Shown here: in pieces, positions 18,804 to 27,847 of the stretch | Layout: every line of letters begins with the position of its first letter | Position numbering within the stretch: position 1 is the stretch's first letter | Origin: Sphingomonas aracearum | GTDB taxonomy: Bacteria; Pseudomonadota; Alphaproteobacteria; Sphingomonadales; Sphingomonadaceae | Direction: 5' to 3' | Assembly: GCF_003345355.1 (NCBI RefSeq) | Contig: NZ_QQNB01000001.1 | Coordinates: 124,001-188,000 of the forward strand | DNA: 64,000 bases | Made by a program: the position numbers and the translations under genes | The notes under the pieces: generated by a model | The model's database searches: none | What the model saw: the letters and a program-made list of their open reading frames with translations, nothing else | Told to the model about the DNA's origin: nothing

Positions 18804-19544
18804 TCAGCTTGTCTTCTGCCGGCGCGGCTCGATGCGGAGGTTCACGACGTCGGCCGCCGCCGATCGCGTGAGGATGAAGTGGATCGCCCCGGCAATCTCT
18901 TCCGCCTGCAGCATCTCCTGCCGGGCCACTGCCTCCCGCTTCTCCTCCTCGCTGCATTCCTGCATGTCGGTGTCGACGGAGCCGGGCTGCACGACGCTGA
19001 CCTTGATGTTCTTGTCCGCAACTTCCTTGCGGAGAGTCTCGGCGAACGCCTGAACGCCGGCCTTGGTGGCGGAATAGACGCTTTCGCCGGCCGCCTTGAT
19101 CTCGGTGCTGATCGAACCGACGAACAGGAGGTGCCCGCCACCCTGTCGCTCCATCCGCTCGACCGCGGCCTTGGCGCACGCGAGATAGCCGACGAGGTTG
19201 GTCTCGATCACGTAACGCCAGTCCGTGTCCGCCATTTCGTGGATCGGCTCGGCGCCAAGCGCTGCACAGGCCACCAGCATGTCGATCCCGCCCAGCTTCT
19301 CGTCGGCAGCAGCGAAGACGGCGTCGATGTCCGCCATGCGCGAAGAGTCACCAGCGATCCCGAACACTTCGCCGCGCCCTTGGACGGCGGCCAAGGCACC
19401 CTCCATTTCCCGGCGGTGCCGCCCGAAGGTCAGCACGCGGGCACCTTCTTCGACCAGCACGGCAAGCGTCGCGCGACCGATCCCGGTCGTCCCGCCGGTA
19501 AGGACGATGCGCTTGCCGGCAAGTTCGGTATGCTCGATCGCCAT
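18804..19544 (-). CDS. Short-chain dehydrogenase/reductase
   Basis: A 246-residue classical SDR with the cofactor motif TGGTTGIGRA, the ETNLVGYL region, catalytic Ser in GSIST and the YSATK Tyr-Lys pair. The late VVQPGSVDTDM is typical. It begins two bases after the stop of the upstream 745-residue gene and is followed 39 bases later by the alcohol dehydrogenase, so the three are co-transcribed. The substrate is unknown, probably a sugar or sugar acid by context. Confidence 0.85.
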   Translation of the reverse strand: MAIEHTELAGKRIVLTGGTTGIGRATLAVLVEEGARVLTFGRHRREMEGALAAVQGRGEVFGIAGDSSRMADIDAVFAAADEKLGGIDMLVACAALGAEPIHEMADTDWRYVIETNLVGYLACAKAAVERMERQGGGHLLFVGSISTEIKAAGESVYSATKAGVQAFAETLRKEVADKNIKVSVVQPGSVDTDMQECSEEEKREAVARQEMLQAEEIAGAIHFILTRSAAADVVNLRIEPRRQKTS

Positions 19545-19546
19545 AT

Positions 19547-21784
19547 CTAGTCCCAGGTGATCACAAGCCGCCCGCTGGCGGGCACGTGAAAGTCGATGCG
19601 GTCGTCCGAACTGTGGTGGGGACGGATTGCGTCGGCATCGGCCGTCGTCACCGTCGTCCTGGTAAGCTTGCGCCGCTTGAGGCGGACGACCCGCAGGTTG
19701 GCAGTGCAGGTCTCGCCCCCGTCGAGCGTGATCGTCAGCGCGCGGTCGCCGGTGCGCTCCACTCCGCGCAGCAGATAGTCGCAGAAGAGCAGGAACGGCG
19801 CGCCCTCGACCTTGTGGAAAGCGCGCGACGCGAAGATGAAGGCCGCTCCCACGCCATAGACTTCCTGGCCGACCTGCCCGGCCGGCTGACCATCGGGATA
19901 CAGATCCTCCAGCGGAAAGGAGAGCGCCCGGTCGATATGGCCGTTCGGCTCCCGCGGCTTTTCGGCAAGCACCTCCGGCGGCAGGGCATCGGGATAGTAG
20001 GACCAGGCCCGGGACAGCGCATATTTGCAATATTCGCTGAGCAGCATCCGCGCCTCGGGCTCGAGGTCCGGACCGCTGTCGTTCAGATATTTTTCGAACG
20101 CCAGGAAACTGTCAAAACATTCGAACATCGCCATGTACGGCGCATCTTGCAGGCAGGTCACCGCAAGGAACGTCTCGTACGTCGTGGCATGGCCTACCTG
20201 ACTGTCCCAGAGCACGCAGTTGTGCAGAAAACTCGCCAGATAGACGTAGCTCTGCTCGAGATAGACTTCGCGATTGGTGATCCGCCACAGCCTCATGCAG
20301 GCCGCCGCGCCCCAGGCCGTGAGGTTCGCCTGATAGTTGATGTTGAACCGCAGCCCCAACGCCGCCTCGATCGCCGCCTTGGCTTCGTCCAGGTAACGTT
20401 TGTCGTCGGTCAACTCGAACGCTTGCAGCATGACCCATGCGTACACGCCGCCCACGTCGGTCTGCCCGCGGCCGTCCGCCGGCGCCGTTTCCTCGATCAC
20501 CGTGAAATCGGTCACGTTGAACTGGACCGGCCAGCGATAGTCGAAATGCTGGGCGGCGCGGATGCCGTACTCGATCGAGCCCATGAACAGCGCACGGGCG
20601 TCCTCGTCACCATTGAGGGCCAGATTCCCGAGGTTCAGTAGCGGGTGGTACAGATACCAGCTATCGACCGCATCGGCGTCCTTCTCCTTGCCGACATTCG
20701 GCAGGTACCGCCGCATCGTCCTCAATTCCGGATCGAAGAACTTCTTCAGGCCCTTCTTCAGCTCCGCCTCAAGCGGAAGCGGTTCGCCGCGCCACTTGCC
20801 CCAACTGTGCAGCGCGGCGATCACGGACATCTGCACCATGACATCGGGATACTCGCCAGCCGTGTAGGGATGGACGTACAGGTGGCCATAATGCCGCACC
20901 GTCGCTTCGGGCGCTTCGGCGAGATCGCGAGCCGACTGCTCTGCCCGTTCCACCCAGTCGCGATATTGCACCGGGGGCAGATCGAGCATCTTGTAGGCCG
21001 TGCCGAGCATCTGGACGAACTGCCGGGCAGATTCGCGCTCGTGCGGCGGTGCCTCATGCCGGAAAACGAGGATGAGATCGGACAAGGTGACCGGCTCGTC
21101 CGGCTGGAGCGCCACGCGCGATGTCCCGGCATCGCGCGACGGCGTCGGCACGAGATAGCCGAGTTCCGGCCATTCGCCTCCGACCACCCCGTCGGGCGTC
21201 GTGCCGGTCGCCCGGAAATAGTCGTTCAATGCCGTCAGGTCCTGCAGGTACAGGACATTGCCGAACGCCGGCTCGTCGATGCGGAAGTACAGCAGGGCGG
21301 CATTGTGGCCGCGCTGGGCCGCTTCCACGTTTCCTTTCGCTTGCAGGGGATCGTCGTTGCGTCCGAGGGGGTAGAGATCCCGCGGCACGAACGGCAGCGT
21401 CATCCTGTTCGACGGGGTGAACCGGACGACAATGCGAAGCCGTTCCAGGGAATCCTTCTGCTTGAAGAAGGTGACTAGGTGCTTGCCCGCTCCGCTGACG
21501 GCCTCCAGCCGTGCGGCTTCTCCGGCTTCGCGGCGCAGCGACCTGCACCGGAACGGAGCCGCGAGAAAGGCGACGCGCACCGCAAGTCCGCCCTTGCCTG
21601 GTCGCCGCACGATCGCGAAGATCGAGTCGGCGGATGTTCGCACCTCGACCTGCAACTCGCCCAGATCGAAACGCGCCAGTGCGTCTCCTCCGCTGCCCAG
21701 CGTATCCCGGAAGGCAAGCAGGTAGGGACTGACCGGGGCCGCCGCTTTCTCCACCGCTGTCGTCGCCATCATCCTCACGCCCAT
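19547..21784 (-). CDS. Large soluble protein of unknown function, possible (alpha/alpha) toroid
   Basis: A 745-residue protein with no signal peptide or membrane segment. Many Trp/Tyr-rich helical stretches (DSWYLYHPLLNLGNLAL, DVGGVYAWVMLQAFEL, YVYLASFLHNCVLWDS) resemble the (alpha/alpha) toroids of glycoside hydrolases and epimerases, and a small C-terminal beta domain ends RLVITWD. I do not recognise a named family. It leads an operon with SDR and MDR dehydrogenases and faces a Crp/Fnr regulator. The start is unsure: TTG 21787, ATG 21784 and ATG pair 21772/21769 are all in frame. Confidence 0.65.
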   Translation of the reverse strand: MGVRMMATTAVEKAAAPVSPYLLAFRDTLGSGGDALARFDLGELQVEVRTSADSIFAIVRRPGKGGLAVRVAFLAAPFRCRSLRREAGEAARLEAVSGAGKHLVTFFKQKDSLERLRIVVRFTPSNRMTLPFVPRDLYPLGRNDDPLQAKGNVEAAQRGHNAALLYFRIDEPAFGNVLYLQDLTALNDYFRATGTTPDGVVGGEWPELGYLVPTPSRDAGTSRVALQPDEPVTLSDLILVFRHEAPPHERESARQFVQMLGTAYKMLDLPPVQYRDWVERAEQSARDLAEAPEATVRHYGHLYVHPYTAGEYPDVMVQMSVIAALHSWGKWRGEPLPLEAELKKGLKKFFDPELRTMRRYLPNVGKEKDADAVDSWYLYHPLLNLGNLALNGDEDARALFMGSIEYGIRAAQHFDYRWPVQFNVTDFTVIEETAPADGRGQTDVGGVYAWVMLQAFELTDDKRYLDEAKAAIEAALGLRFNINYQANLTAWGAAACMRLWRITNREVYLEQSYVYLASFLHNCVLWDSQVGHATTYETFLAVTCLQDAPYMAMFECFDSFLAFEKYLNDSGPDLEPEARMLLSEYCKYALSRAWSYYPDALPPEVLAEKPREPNGHIDRALSFPLEDLYPDGQPAGQVGQEVYGVGAAFIFASRAFHKVEGAPFLLFCDYLLRGVERTGDRALTITLDGGETCTANLRVVRLKRRKLTRTTVTTADADAIRPHHSSDDRIDFHVPASGRLVITWD

Positions 21785-21904
21785 CAACCAGTCCGGCCAT
21801 CCAGCAATAGACGGCTCGCCGGATTTGGATAGATTCCCAGATCAATAATGCAGGTTACGGCGATCGCCTTCTGCGGATGTGGTCGGGCGCACCGGTCCTT
21901 CGTC

Positions 21905-21935
21905 CCCAAGGGGTGATGCTTCCTCATCCCTTGGG
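21905..21935. promoter_or_regulatory. Inverted repeat in the divergent control region
   Basis: Arms CCCAAGGGGTGA and TCATCCCTTGGG pair over twelve bases (one G-U) around a seven-base loop. It lies about 120 bases upstream of the 745-residue gene and 96 upstream of the regulator, so it could be an operator or a leader hairpin for the minus-strand operon. Confidence 0.45.
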
Positions 21936-21969
21936 CGTCATCCTCCATAGCTAACGCCAGGCGCTCATC

Positions 21970-21997
21970 CATGTTATCGTGCGTTAGTTATAACATG
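21970..21997. promoter_or_regulatory. CATGTTAT-N12-ATAACATG inverted repeat, probable operator
   Basis: Two perfect eight-base arms separated by twelve bases lie 33 bases upstream of the Crp/Fnr-type gene. The spacing (arm centres about two helical turns apart) suits a dimeric regulator, and the place suits autoregulation. The half-site is unlike the Crp consensus TGTGA, so the binding protein is not certain. Confidence 0.5.
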
Positions 21998-22030
21998 TTG
22001 ATTTCCGGAAGAAGCCGGCGGGGAGAGACC

Positions 22031-22792
22031 ATGAGCTTGAGCGCGGGCTCGGAGGCAATGCGACTCTTCATTGCAAAGGTCGACACTCGATCCTCGCTGA
22101 ACGCCGACGAGCGCACAGCTCTGCTCGGGCTGCGCGTCACGCCGCGCCACGTCCATGCGCATCGCGAGATCGGGCGATTTGGCGAGCATGTCGAGCACGC
22201 CTGTTTGGTTGCCGAGGGCCATGTCGCCCGCTTCGCGCAGCTGGAGAACGGAAGTCGCCAGATCGTCTCGATCCACATCGCAGGAGACGTGGTCGATCTC
22301 CACTCGCTGATGCTCCCTTCCGTGCCCACGCCGCTCCTGGCGCTGACCTCGGCGAGTCTGCTGCAGGTAGCCCATGCAGACCTGCGCGGGCTCGCCGTTC
22401 GCCATGCCGGCATCGCGGCGGCGTTCTGGCGGGAATGCGTGGTGGACGGGAATATCGTGGCCGAGTGGCTCGTCAACGTTGGGCGCCGAGACGCGCGGGC
22501 GCGGCTGGCGCATCTGCTTTGCGAGTTTGCCGTACGCTCCGGGCAGATCGGCACGCTGGTACGTGGCCGCTGCTTCTTTCCCATCACGCAGGAGCAGATT
22601 GCCGATGCACTCGGTCTCACGCCCGTGCACGTGAACCGGATGATGCAGACGCTGCGAAGCGAGCGCCTGGTGCAACTTTCGCAAAGAGAGCTCACGATCC
22701 TGGATTGGGAGGGCCTGAGGCGCGTCGGAGAGTTCGACCAAAGCTATCTCCACCTTCCCACGCTGAGCGTCGAAGACGCACAGATTTCCTGA
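22031..22792 (+). CDS. Crp/Fnr-family transcriptional regulator
   Basis: A 253-residue regulator with an N-terminal cyclic-nucleotide-type sensory fold (LVAEGHVARFAQLENGSRQIVSIHIAGDVVDL) and a C-terminal winged helix with FPITQEQIADALGLTPVHVNRMMQTLRSERL. No Fnr-type cysteine cluster is present in the N-terminus, so it is not an Fe-S oxygen sensor. GGGGAGAG precedes ATG 22031. It is divergent from the 745-residue/SDR/MDR operon and is its most likely regulator. Confidence 0.88.
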   Translation: MSLSAGSEAMRLFIAKVDTRSSLNADERTALLGLRVTPRHVHAHREIGRFGEHVEHACLVAEGHVARFAQLENGSRQIVSIHIAGDVVDLHSLMLPSVPTPLLALTSASLLQVAHADLRGLAVRHAGIAAAFWRECVVDGNIVAEWLVNVGRRDARARLAHLLCEFAVRSGQIGTLVRGRCFFPITQEQIADALGLTPVHVNRMMQTLRSERLVQLSQRELTILDWEGLRRVGEFDQSYLHLPTLSVEDAQIS

Positions 22793-22849
22793 TGCAAAGG
22801 GCTCTCGCGCACCCGGGCGCGGCCACCGCCCGCGGACACCCGCGCGCTC

Positions 22850-24397
22850 TCACCCAGCGGTATAGGATGAACAGCGCCTGGCGGGGGAGCTTGCCGCACG
22901 CGCCTTGCCGATTGCGCCTCCGCACGTGCGCTGGCCAAGGATGTGATCGCCGCAGCGCAGTGCCAGCGCCATGATCGTCAGGCTGGTGTTCACCGCACCC
23001 GCGCTGGGCAGCACGGAAGCGTCCGCGACGAACAAATTCTTCACGCCGTGGACCTCGAGGTCGGGAGAGACGACCGACATGGCCGCATCCTCCCCCATCC
23101 GCGCCGTGCCGGTCTGATGCCACAAAGCAGGGCGGCGCGGCGGTGCGATGGTCAGATAACCGGCCGCGCTGAAGACCCGCACGGCTCTGCGGCGCAGTTG
23201 ATTGAAGGCCGAGTGGTTCATCTCCGGCTCGATCCGGTGAGAAATACGATCGCCGTCGAAGAACAGTCCTGAGTTCCTGCCGGGCAGCGCCTCGCTCATG
23301 TGGAAGCAGGTGAGCGCGCGCCCCGCCACGAACCGGGCCGCCGTCCGGGTGCCAGGCGGCAGCTCGCTCCAGAACGGCATCTGCCCGGCTGTCTGGATCA
23401 CCCCCAGCGGGTAAGGCCAGTCGTCGTCGCCGAAGTAGAGGTGGTTCAACGCGAAGCTCTTGGTGTGCAGCGACCCCAGGCTCTGCCGACCGATCAGCGG
23501 GAACAGGACGCCTGCCGAATGCCCGCCGAGATATCGGCCGAGCGCGCCGCCCGCATTGCCCAGTCCCGGATCGCTCTCACGTGCACGCGATCGTTGCAGC
23601 AACTGCGCCGTCCGGGGAACGCCGCAGGCGAGGACAACCGTTTCCGCGCCCACGCTGTACTCGACGGCCCCGCGCTGCAGGATCGCGCCCCCAGCCCTCT
23701 TGCCGGATCGATCCAGAAGGATGCGGGTGCAGCTTGTCCCGGCCAGCAGCGTCGCGTTGCCAGTGGCAAGCGCCGGACGGACGGCCGCGATCTCCGCATC
23801 CAGCTTCGCGTCCAGGCGGCAATGATGGCCGTCGCAGGTGGAACACACCCGGCATGCTCCCCTGCCCTCCCGAACGTCCAGCCCGCGCGGTATGGGCGTG
23901 ACCGGCACACCTGTGGCCGACAGGCGCCGGCGTACGTCGTCGATCTCGGGCGGATACGGGACGGGTGGATAGGGGTAGGCGCCGCTTCGCCGTGGCTCGG
24001 TAGGGTCCGAGGCTCCATCGCCATGCACGCCGTACAGTCGTTCGGCAGCAGCATAATAGGGTTCGAGCGTCCGGTAGGTGATCGGCCAGCCGGGCGAGAC
24101 GCCGTTTGCGAACGCCAACTCCCCGAAATCGCGTTCTCGCAAGCGGTAGAGCGCGCCGCCGTAAAATTTCGTCTGGCCGCCGACCTGGCTGACCGCCGAG
24201 CCGCGCTTGGGATAGGCCTGGCGGATGTAGGTCCCGATCGGCTCTCCAGGGCCGGGCGGCGTGGAGGCGAGCTGCCCTCCGCTGTCCACCAGCAGGACCT
24301 TGGCGCCGCCCTGCGCCAGACGGAGGGCGATCGTGCCGCCGCCGGCACCGCTGCCGATGACAAGCACATCGCACGATCCGGGAATGTCCGGCTCCAT
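22850..24397 (-). CDS. GMC-family FAD oxidoreductase
   Basis: A 515-residue glucose-methanol-choline oxidoreductase. The N-terminal FAD motif is VLVIGSGAGGGTIALRLA, followed by GGQTKFYGGALYR, a Cys-rich loop CRVCSTCDGHHCRLDAK, and the C-terminal catalytic part WHQTGTARMGED with NLFVADASVLPSAGAVNTSLTIMALA. The His and Asn of the active site are in these last two motifs. The ATG at 24397 has a GAGGGG site; GTG 24406 would be too close to it. The last 25 residues are an unusual basic tail. Substrate probably a sugar or alcohol. Confidence 0.85.
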   Translation of the reverse strand: MEPDIPGSCDVLVIGSGAGGGTIALRLAQGGAKVLLVDSGGQLASTPPGPGEPIGTYIRQAYPKRGSAVSQVGGQTKFYGGALYRLRERDFGELAFANGVSPGWPITYRTLEPYYAAAERLYGVHGDGASDPTEPRRSGAYPYPPVPYPPEIDDVRRRLSATGVPVTPIPRGLDVREGRGACRVCSTCDGHHCRLDAKLDAEIAAVRPALATGNATLLAGTSCTRILLDRSGKRAGGAILQRGAVEYSVGAETVVLACGVPRTAQLLQRSRARESDPGLGNAGGALGRYLGGHSAGVLFPLIGRQSLGSLHTKSFALNHLYFGDDDWPYPLGVIQTAGQMPFWSELPPGTRTAARFVAGRALTCFHMSEALPGRNSGLFFDGDRISHRIEPEMNHSAFNQLRRRAVRVFSAAGYLTIAPPRRPALWHQTGTARMGEDAAMSVVSPDLEVHGVKNLFVADASVLPSAGAVNTSLTIMALALRCGDHILGQRTCGGAIGKARAASSPARRCSSYTAG

Positions 24398-24823
24398 TCT
24401 CGCCACCCCTCGTCAGCGGCCTCGCTGCCGGATTGCCTCCGTTATGGTGCGAAGGCAAATGCATGCGGACAGGCGAAACCTTGGAACAAGACGGCGTTTG
24501 TACCTGAAGTTGCACGGCTATCTTATGAGCAAACCTCCTTTTGATTACCGCTTGTAACAACTATTCTCCCCGCCATAGACCGATGATCCGTGGCCGCATG
24601 CAGGTAATCTTGTAGGTTCTCCGAACCGAGCAGTTCTCCCTGCCGGACAGGAGCGCTCTAAGAAGCGTCCTGTGACCGCACGCGATCTCCAATCTCGATC
24701 GCTTGGGCACGGCGGCGTGGCCACCCCCCCGCGCCGCCGTGCCACTTGTCCTGCCCGTCTACGGTGACGCATGGGGCGCCAACGACTGCCCGCCGCAATC
24801 AAGATTGGAACGTCGGCCTGCCG
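24398..24823. other. Intergenic stretch upstream of the GMC gene
   Basis: Between the GMC start and the end of the 2-hydroxyglutarate-oxidase-like gene. It contains an AT-rich patch near 24515-24560 that may hold the GMC promoter, and a C-run at 24724-24731. Frames in it look non-coding. Confidence 0.45.
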
Positions 24824-25933
24824 TCAGGAATGTCGTTGCAGTCGCTCGATCACCGTGTCCGCCAGGGCGAGGGATGCAGTCATGCCTGGGGACTCGATGC
24901 CATAAAGGCAGACCAGTCCCTCCAGACCATGTTCGGCCGGGCAGGAGATGATGAAGTCCGCCGCCGGCTCCCCGGGGGCGCTCACCTTCGGCCGAATGCC
25001 GCAATAATCGGGCCGCAACTTGTCGGCGTCGAGGTTCGGCCAGATGCTGCGGGCGGCCTGCACGAACGCGTCACGGTCCGCATTGTCCATGGAGTATTCC
25101 AGCGCCTCCACCCATTCGACGTCTGGGCCGAAGCGTGCGCCGCCGGCAAGGTCGAGGGTGAGGTGCGTGCCCAGTCCTCCCGGCACGGGAAGGGGATAGA
25201 TGAGGCGCGCGAAGGGCACCTGCCCGCCATAAGCGAAGTAGTGGCCGCGTGCGAGGTGAAGGGGCGGGACCCATTCCTCGTTCAGCAGCTCGATCGTCCG
25301 GGACAGATCCGTCGCACCATGTCCTGCCGCATTGACGACCCAGCGCGCCTCGATCGATCCCGCCTCGTCTCCCTCGGTCCGGACGACCCATGGATATGAC
25401 GTGCCGCGCGTGATCGCCACGGCGCGCGTGTTGCGGGCGAGCACCGCGCCCGCGTCCTGCGCACCGCCCAGCAGCGCCAGCATCAGCGCATGGACATCCA
25501 CGATGCCGGTGGAAGGCGACAGCAGCGCGCTGGCACAGGAGAGTTCCGGCTCCAGCGCTCGAACCTGCGCGGCATCGAGGGCAACGAGGTTGTTCACGTC
25601 CGCTGCAGCGGCATGGTGCAGGATCTGCCCCAGCCGCGCTTCCTCGCCTTCGTGAAAAGCCACGATCAGCTTGCCGAGTTGCCGATGCGGTACGTGATGG
25701 GACCGGCAGAAATCGTACAGCGCGTGGCGGCCGCGCACGCACAGCTCCCGCTTGAGCGGCAGTTCGTCATAGTACAGGCCGGCATGGATCACGCCGCTGT
25801 TGCGCGCACTGGTCGCGGTGCCGAAGCGCGACTCGGCTTCGAGAACCACCACCTCCTTGCCCGCGAGCGCCGCTGCGCGCGCGATCGCCAGGCCGACCAC
25901 TCCTGCGCCGACGACGACGACGTCAGTGTGCAT
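24824..25933 (-). CDS. L-2-hydroxyglutarate oxidase-like flavoprotein
   Basis: A 369-residue DAO-type flavoenzyme. It has the FAD motif VVVVGAGVVGLAIARA, then SARNSGVIHAGLYYDELPLK, a signature of the LhgO/L2HGDH group, and the C-terminal RPDYCGIRPKV with HGLEGLVCLYGIESPGMTASLALA. The group oxidises L-2-hydroxyglutarate to 2-oxoglutarate. Its ATG lies inside the 3' end of the upstream 3,5-epimerase-like gene (11-base overlap), so it belongs to the CDP-sugar operon. That context allows for another 2-hydroxyacid substrate. Confidence 0.82.
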   Translation of the reverse strand: MHTDVVVVGAGVVGLAIARAAALAGKEVVVLEAESRFGTATSARNSGVIHAGLYYDELPLKRELCVRGRHALYDFCRSHHVPHRQLGKLIVAFHEGEEARLGQILHHAAAADVNNLVALDAAQVRALEPELSCASALLSPSTGIVDVHALMLALLGGAQDAGAVLARNTRAVAITRGTSYPWVVRTEGDEAGSIEARWVVNAAGHGATDLSRTIELLNEEWVPPLHLARGHYFAYGGQVPFARLIYPLPVPGGLGTHLTLDLAGGARFGPDVEWVEALEYSMDNADRDAFVQAARSIWPNLDADKLRPDYCGIRPKVSAPGEPAADFIISCPAEHGLEGLVCLYGIESPGMTASLALADTVIERLQRHS

Positions 25934-26498
25934 CGAGAATGGCAACCGCCGCCAGAGGAGGATCCAGGCGCTCGCTCAGAAGCGGCCAGGCACGATCCTT
26001 GTCGGACACCGCCGATGGCGGCAGCGGCCAGTCGATCTCCAGCGCGGGATCGTCGAAGCGGAGCCCTGCCTCATGAGCCGGCGAATAGGGCGCCGAGACG
26101 AGGTACGTGACCTCCACGTCGTCCGTCAGCGTCTGGAAACCATGGGCGAAGCCGGGCGGAACGAACAGGCCTTGCCGGTTGTCGTCGTCCAGCACGAACG
26201 CCTGCCATTGCATGTAGCTGGGCGAGTCCGGACGCAGGTCCACGATGATGTCGACGATCGCACCGCGCAGGCAGCGGATAAGCTTCGCCTCCTGGAAGGG
26301 CGCCTGCTGGAAGTGCATGCCCCGGATGGTGCCCAACCGGTTGGACACGGACATGTTCTGCTGGACGAAGCGCACGTCGATCCCCGCTCCGGCCATTTCG
26401 TCAAGGCACATGGTGCGCGCGAAGAAGCCCCGCTCGTCGCGGCGCTCGACAGGGCGGATCACGAATGCATCGGTCAGTCGCGTTTGCTCGAATTCCAT
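25923..26498 (-). CDS. dTDP-4-dehydrorhamnose 3,5-epimerase-like protein
   Basis: A 191-residue RmlC-type cupin. Typical features are DERGFFARTMCLDEM, QQNMSVSNRLGTIRGMHFQ with the catalytic His, the loop with CLRGAIVDIIVDLRPDSPSY and the VPPGFAHGFQTL/ EVTYLVSAPYSP segment with the active-site Tyr. It sits with a glucose-1-phosphate cytidylyltransferase, so the substrate is probably a CDP-4-keto sugar and not a dTDP one; no rmlA, B or D is present here. It might act on C3 and/or C5, or only one of them. Confidence 0.8.
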   Translation of the reverse strand: MEFEQTRLTDAFVIRPVERRDERGFFARTMCLDEMAGAGIDVRFVQQNMSVSNRLGTIRGMHFQQAPFQEAKLIRCLRGAIVDIIVDLRPDSPSYMQWQAFVLDDDNRQGLFVPPGFAHGFQTLTDDVEVTYLVSAPYSPAHEAGLRFDDPALEIDWPLPPSAVSDKDRAWPLLSERLDPPLAAVAILDAH

Positions 26499-26521
26499 CG
26501 CCGTCCCTCCCTTCGTTCGTG

Positions 26522-27847
26522 TCAGGCAGCGAGTTCGCGCGGGGCGAACATCGCCTGCTGCTCGGCATAGAGCCGGTCCACCAACCGGCCCCGCGGCACC
26601 GATACGTCCGCATAGGTGAGCGGCGCATCGGCGGCCACGGGGCGAACCACGGTGCAGCCCAGCGCGATGCCCATGGGCAGCAGGTTCTCGCGTTCGATCA
26701 CGTCCTGGTTCTCCGCGACGCCATAGGCCTCGAACCCGCCGAACTCGGCAATGACCTCGCCCGGAACCAGCGCTTTCTTCGCCATCGCGATCACGCCGAC
26801 CTGGGGCGCACCGATCGGGGAAAGGACGGCGTCGTGGAACAAGGCCGCACGCGCCACGGACATCGGCACCTCGAAGTGGCAGAGATGATAGGGCGTGTGG
26901 AAGCAGTAATAGGGTCCGCTGCCCAGCTTGTAGAGATTGAGGAAATGCTGCTGGCGCGGGTCGTCGTGGCGGCCAAGCACGAACACGCCCGGCCCGGGCC
27001 TCGCGCCCACCACATAATCCACCAGACCCTCGCCATGTTCCCGCAGGCCCTCGGCGAGCGGCTCCATCGTCTGTTCCAGCGGCACGAGCGGCGCGGTCGG
27101 GTCGCCCCCGGAGAAGTCCGGGCCCAGCATGCCGCGCCGCGCCACCCGGAACCCCGTTCCATTGGCGACGACCGCCTGCTCGAACGAGATTTTCGTCCCA
27201 TCGGCAAAGGAAGCGACCATCGCCGGCTTCTGTCCCCATTTCTCCGCAAACGCCCGCTGGGTGGCGGGATTGCGCTTGGGATCGTGCAAGCCCTTGATGT
27301 TGCCGCACAGGACGGGCGTGACCCCGATCCCCCGCACGAAGCGCACGAGGTTCATCTGCACGCCCGGCTGGTCGCCGTCCGAGAAGGTGTAGATGACGCC
27401 GGCGCGGCGCGCATAGGCGTTGAGGATCGGGCCGAGCGTTCCGTCGAGTTCGGCATTCATCTGCACCACGTGCTTGCCGGCCCCGATCGCCGCCAGCACC
27501 ACGTGCGCGGCGTGGTCCACCGATCCGGTGACCTCCACCACCACGTCGATGCCGTCGGCAACGGCCAGCGCCTCCGCATCCTCCGTGATGGCGACCGCGT
27601 CGCGGCCGAGCGCCGCTTCCACCGCGCGACGGCCGCTGCACCGTACCACCGAACCGTCACAGCTCGTCACGGCTTCCGCCGCTTTTTCGATGTCGCGGCT
27701 GGCGACCGCTGCCACCCGCATACCGGGGGTCGAGCACATGATCTGGCGCACGATGCCGGCGCCCTGGAAGCCGGCACCAACGATGCCGACCCGAACTGGC
27801 CTGCCTTCCGCCTCCCGCCGGGCGAGCGCCGAATCGACCAGGATCAT
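26522..27847 (-). CDS. NAD(P)-dependent SAF-type oxidoreductase of a sugar cluster
   Basis: A 441-residue protein with a Rossmann N-terminus (VRVGIVGAGFQGAGIVRQI) like homoserine dehydrogenases and Gfo/Idh enzymes, a middle part with FSDGDQPGVQMNLVRFVRG and DPKRNPATQRAFAEKWGQ, and a C-terminal SAF-like domain (KKALVPGEVIAEFGGFEAYG, then ENLLPMGIALGCTVVRPV). Proteins of this kind recur beside CDP-glucose genes in surface-polysaccharide loci; the reaction is not settled. ATG 27847 overlaps the rfbF stop in ATGA, so the two are coupled. Confidence 0.75.
   Translation of the reverse strand: MILVDSALARREAEGRPVRVGIVGAGFQGAGIVRQIMCSTPGMRVAAVASRDIEKAAEAVTSCDGSVVRCSGRRAVEAALGRDAVAITEDAEALAVADGIDVVVEVTGSVDHAAHVVLAAIGAGKHVVQMNAELDGTLGPILNAYARRAGVIYTFSDGDQPGVQMNLVRFVRGIGVTPVLCGNIKGLHDPKRNPATQRAFAEKWGQKPAMVASFADGTKISFEQAVVANGTGFRVARRGMLGPDFSGGDPTAPLVPLEQTMEPLAEGLREHGEGLVDYVVGARPGPGVFVLGRHDDPRQQHFLNLYKLGSGPYYCFHTPYHLCHFEVPMSVARAALFHDAVLSPIGAPQVGVIAMAKKALVPGEVIAEFGGFEAYGVAENQDVIERENLLPMGIALGCTVVRPVAADAPLTYADVSVPRGRLVDRLYAEQQAMFAPRELAA

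Noticed and set aside
24724..24735. C-run as a phase-variable tract
   Set aside because: It is a short run in non-coding DNA with no gene whose frame or promoter it clearly affects.
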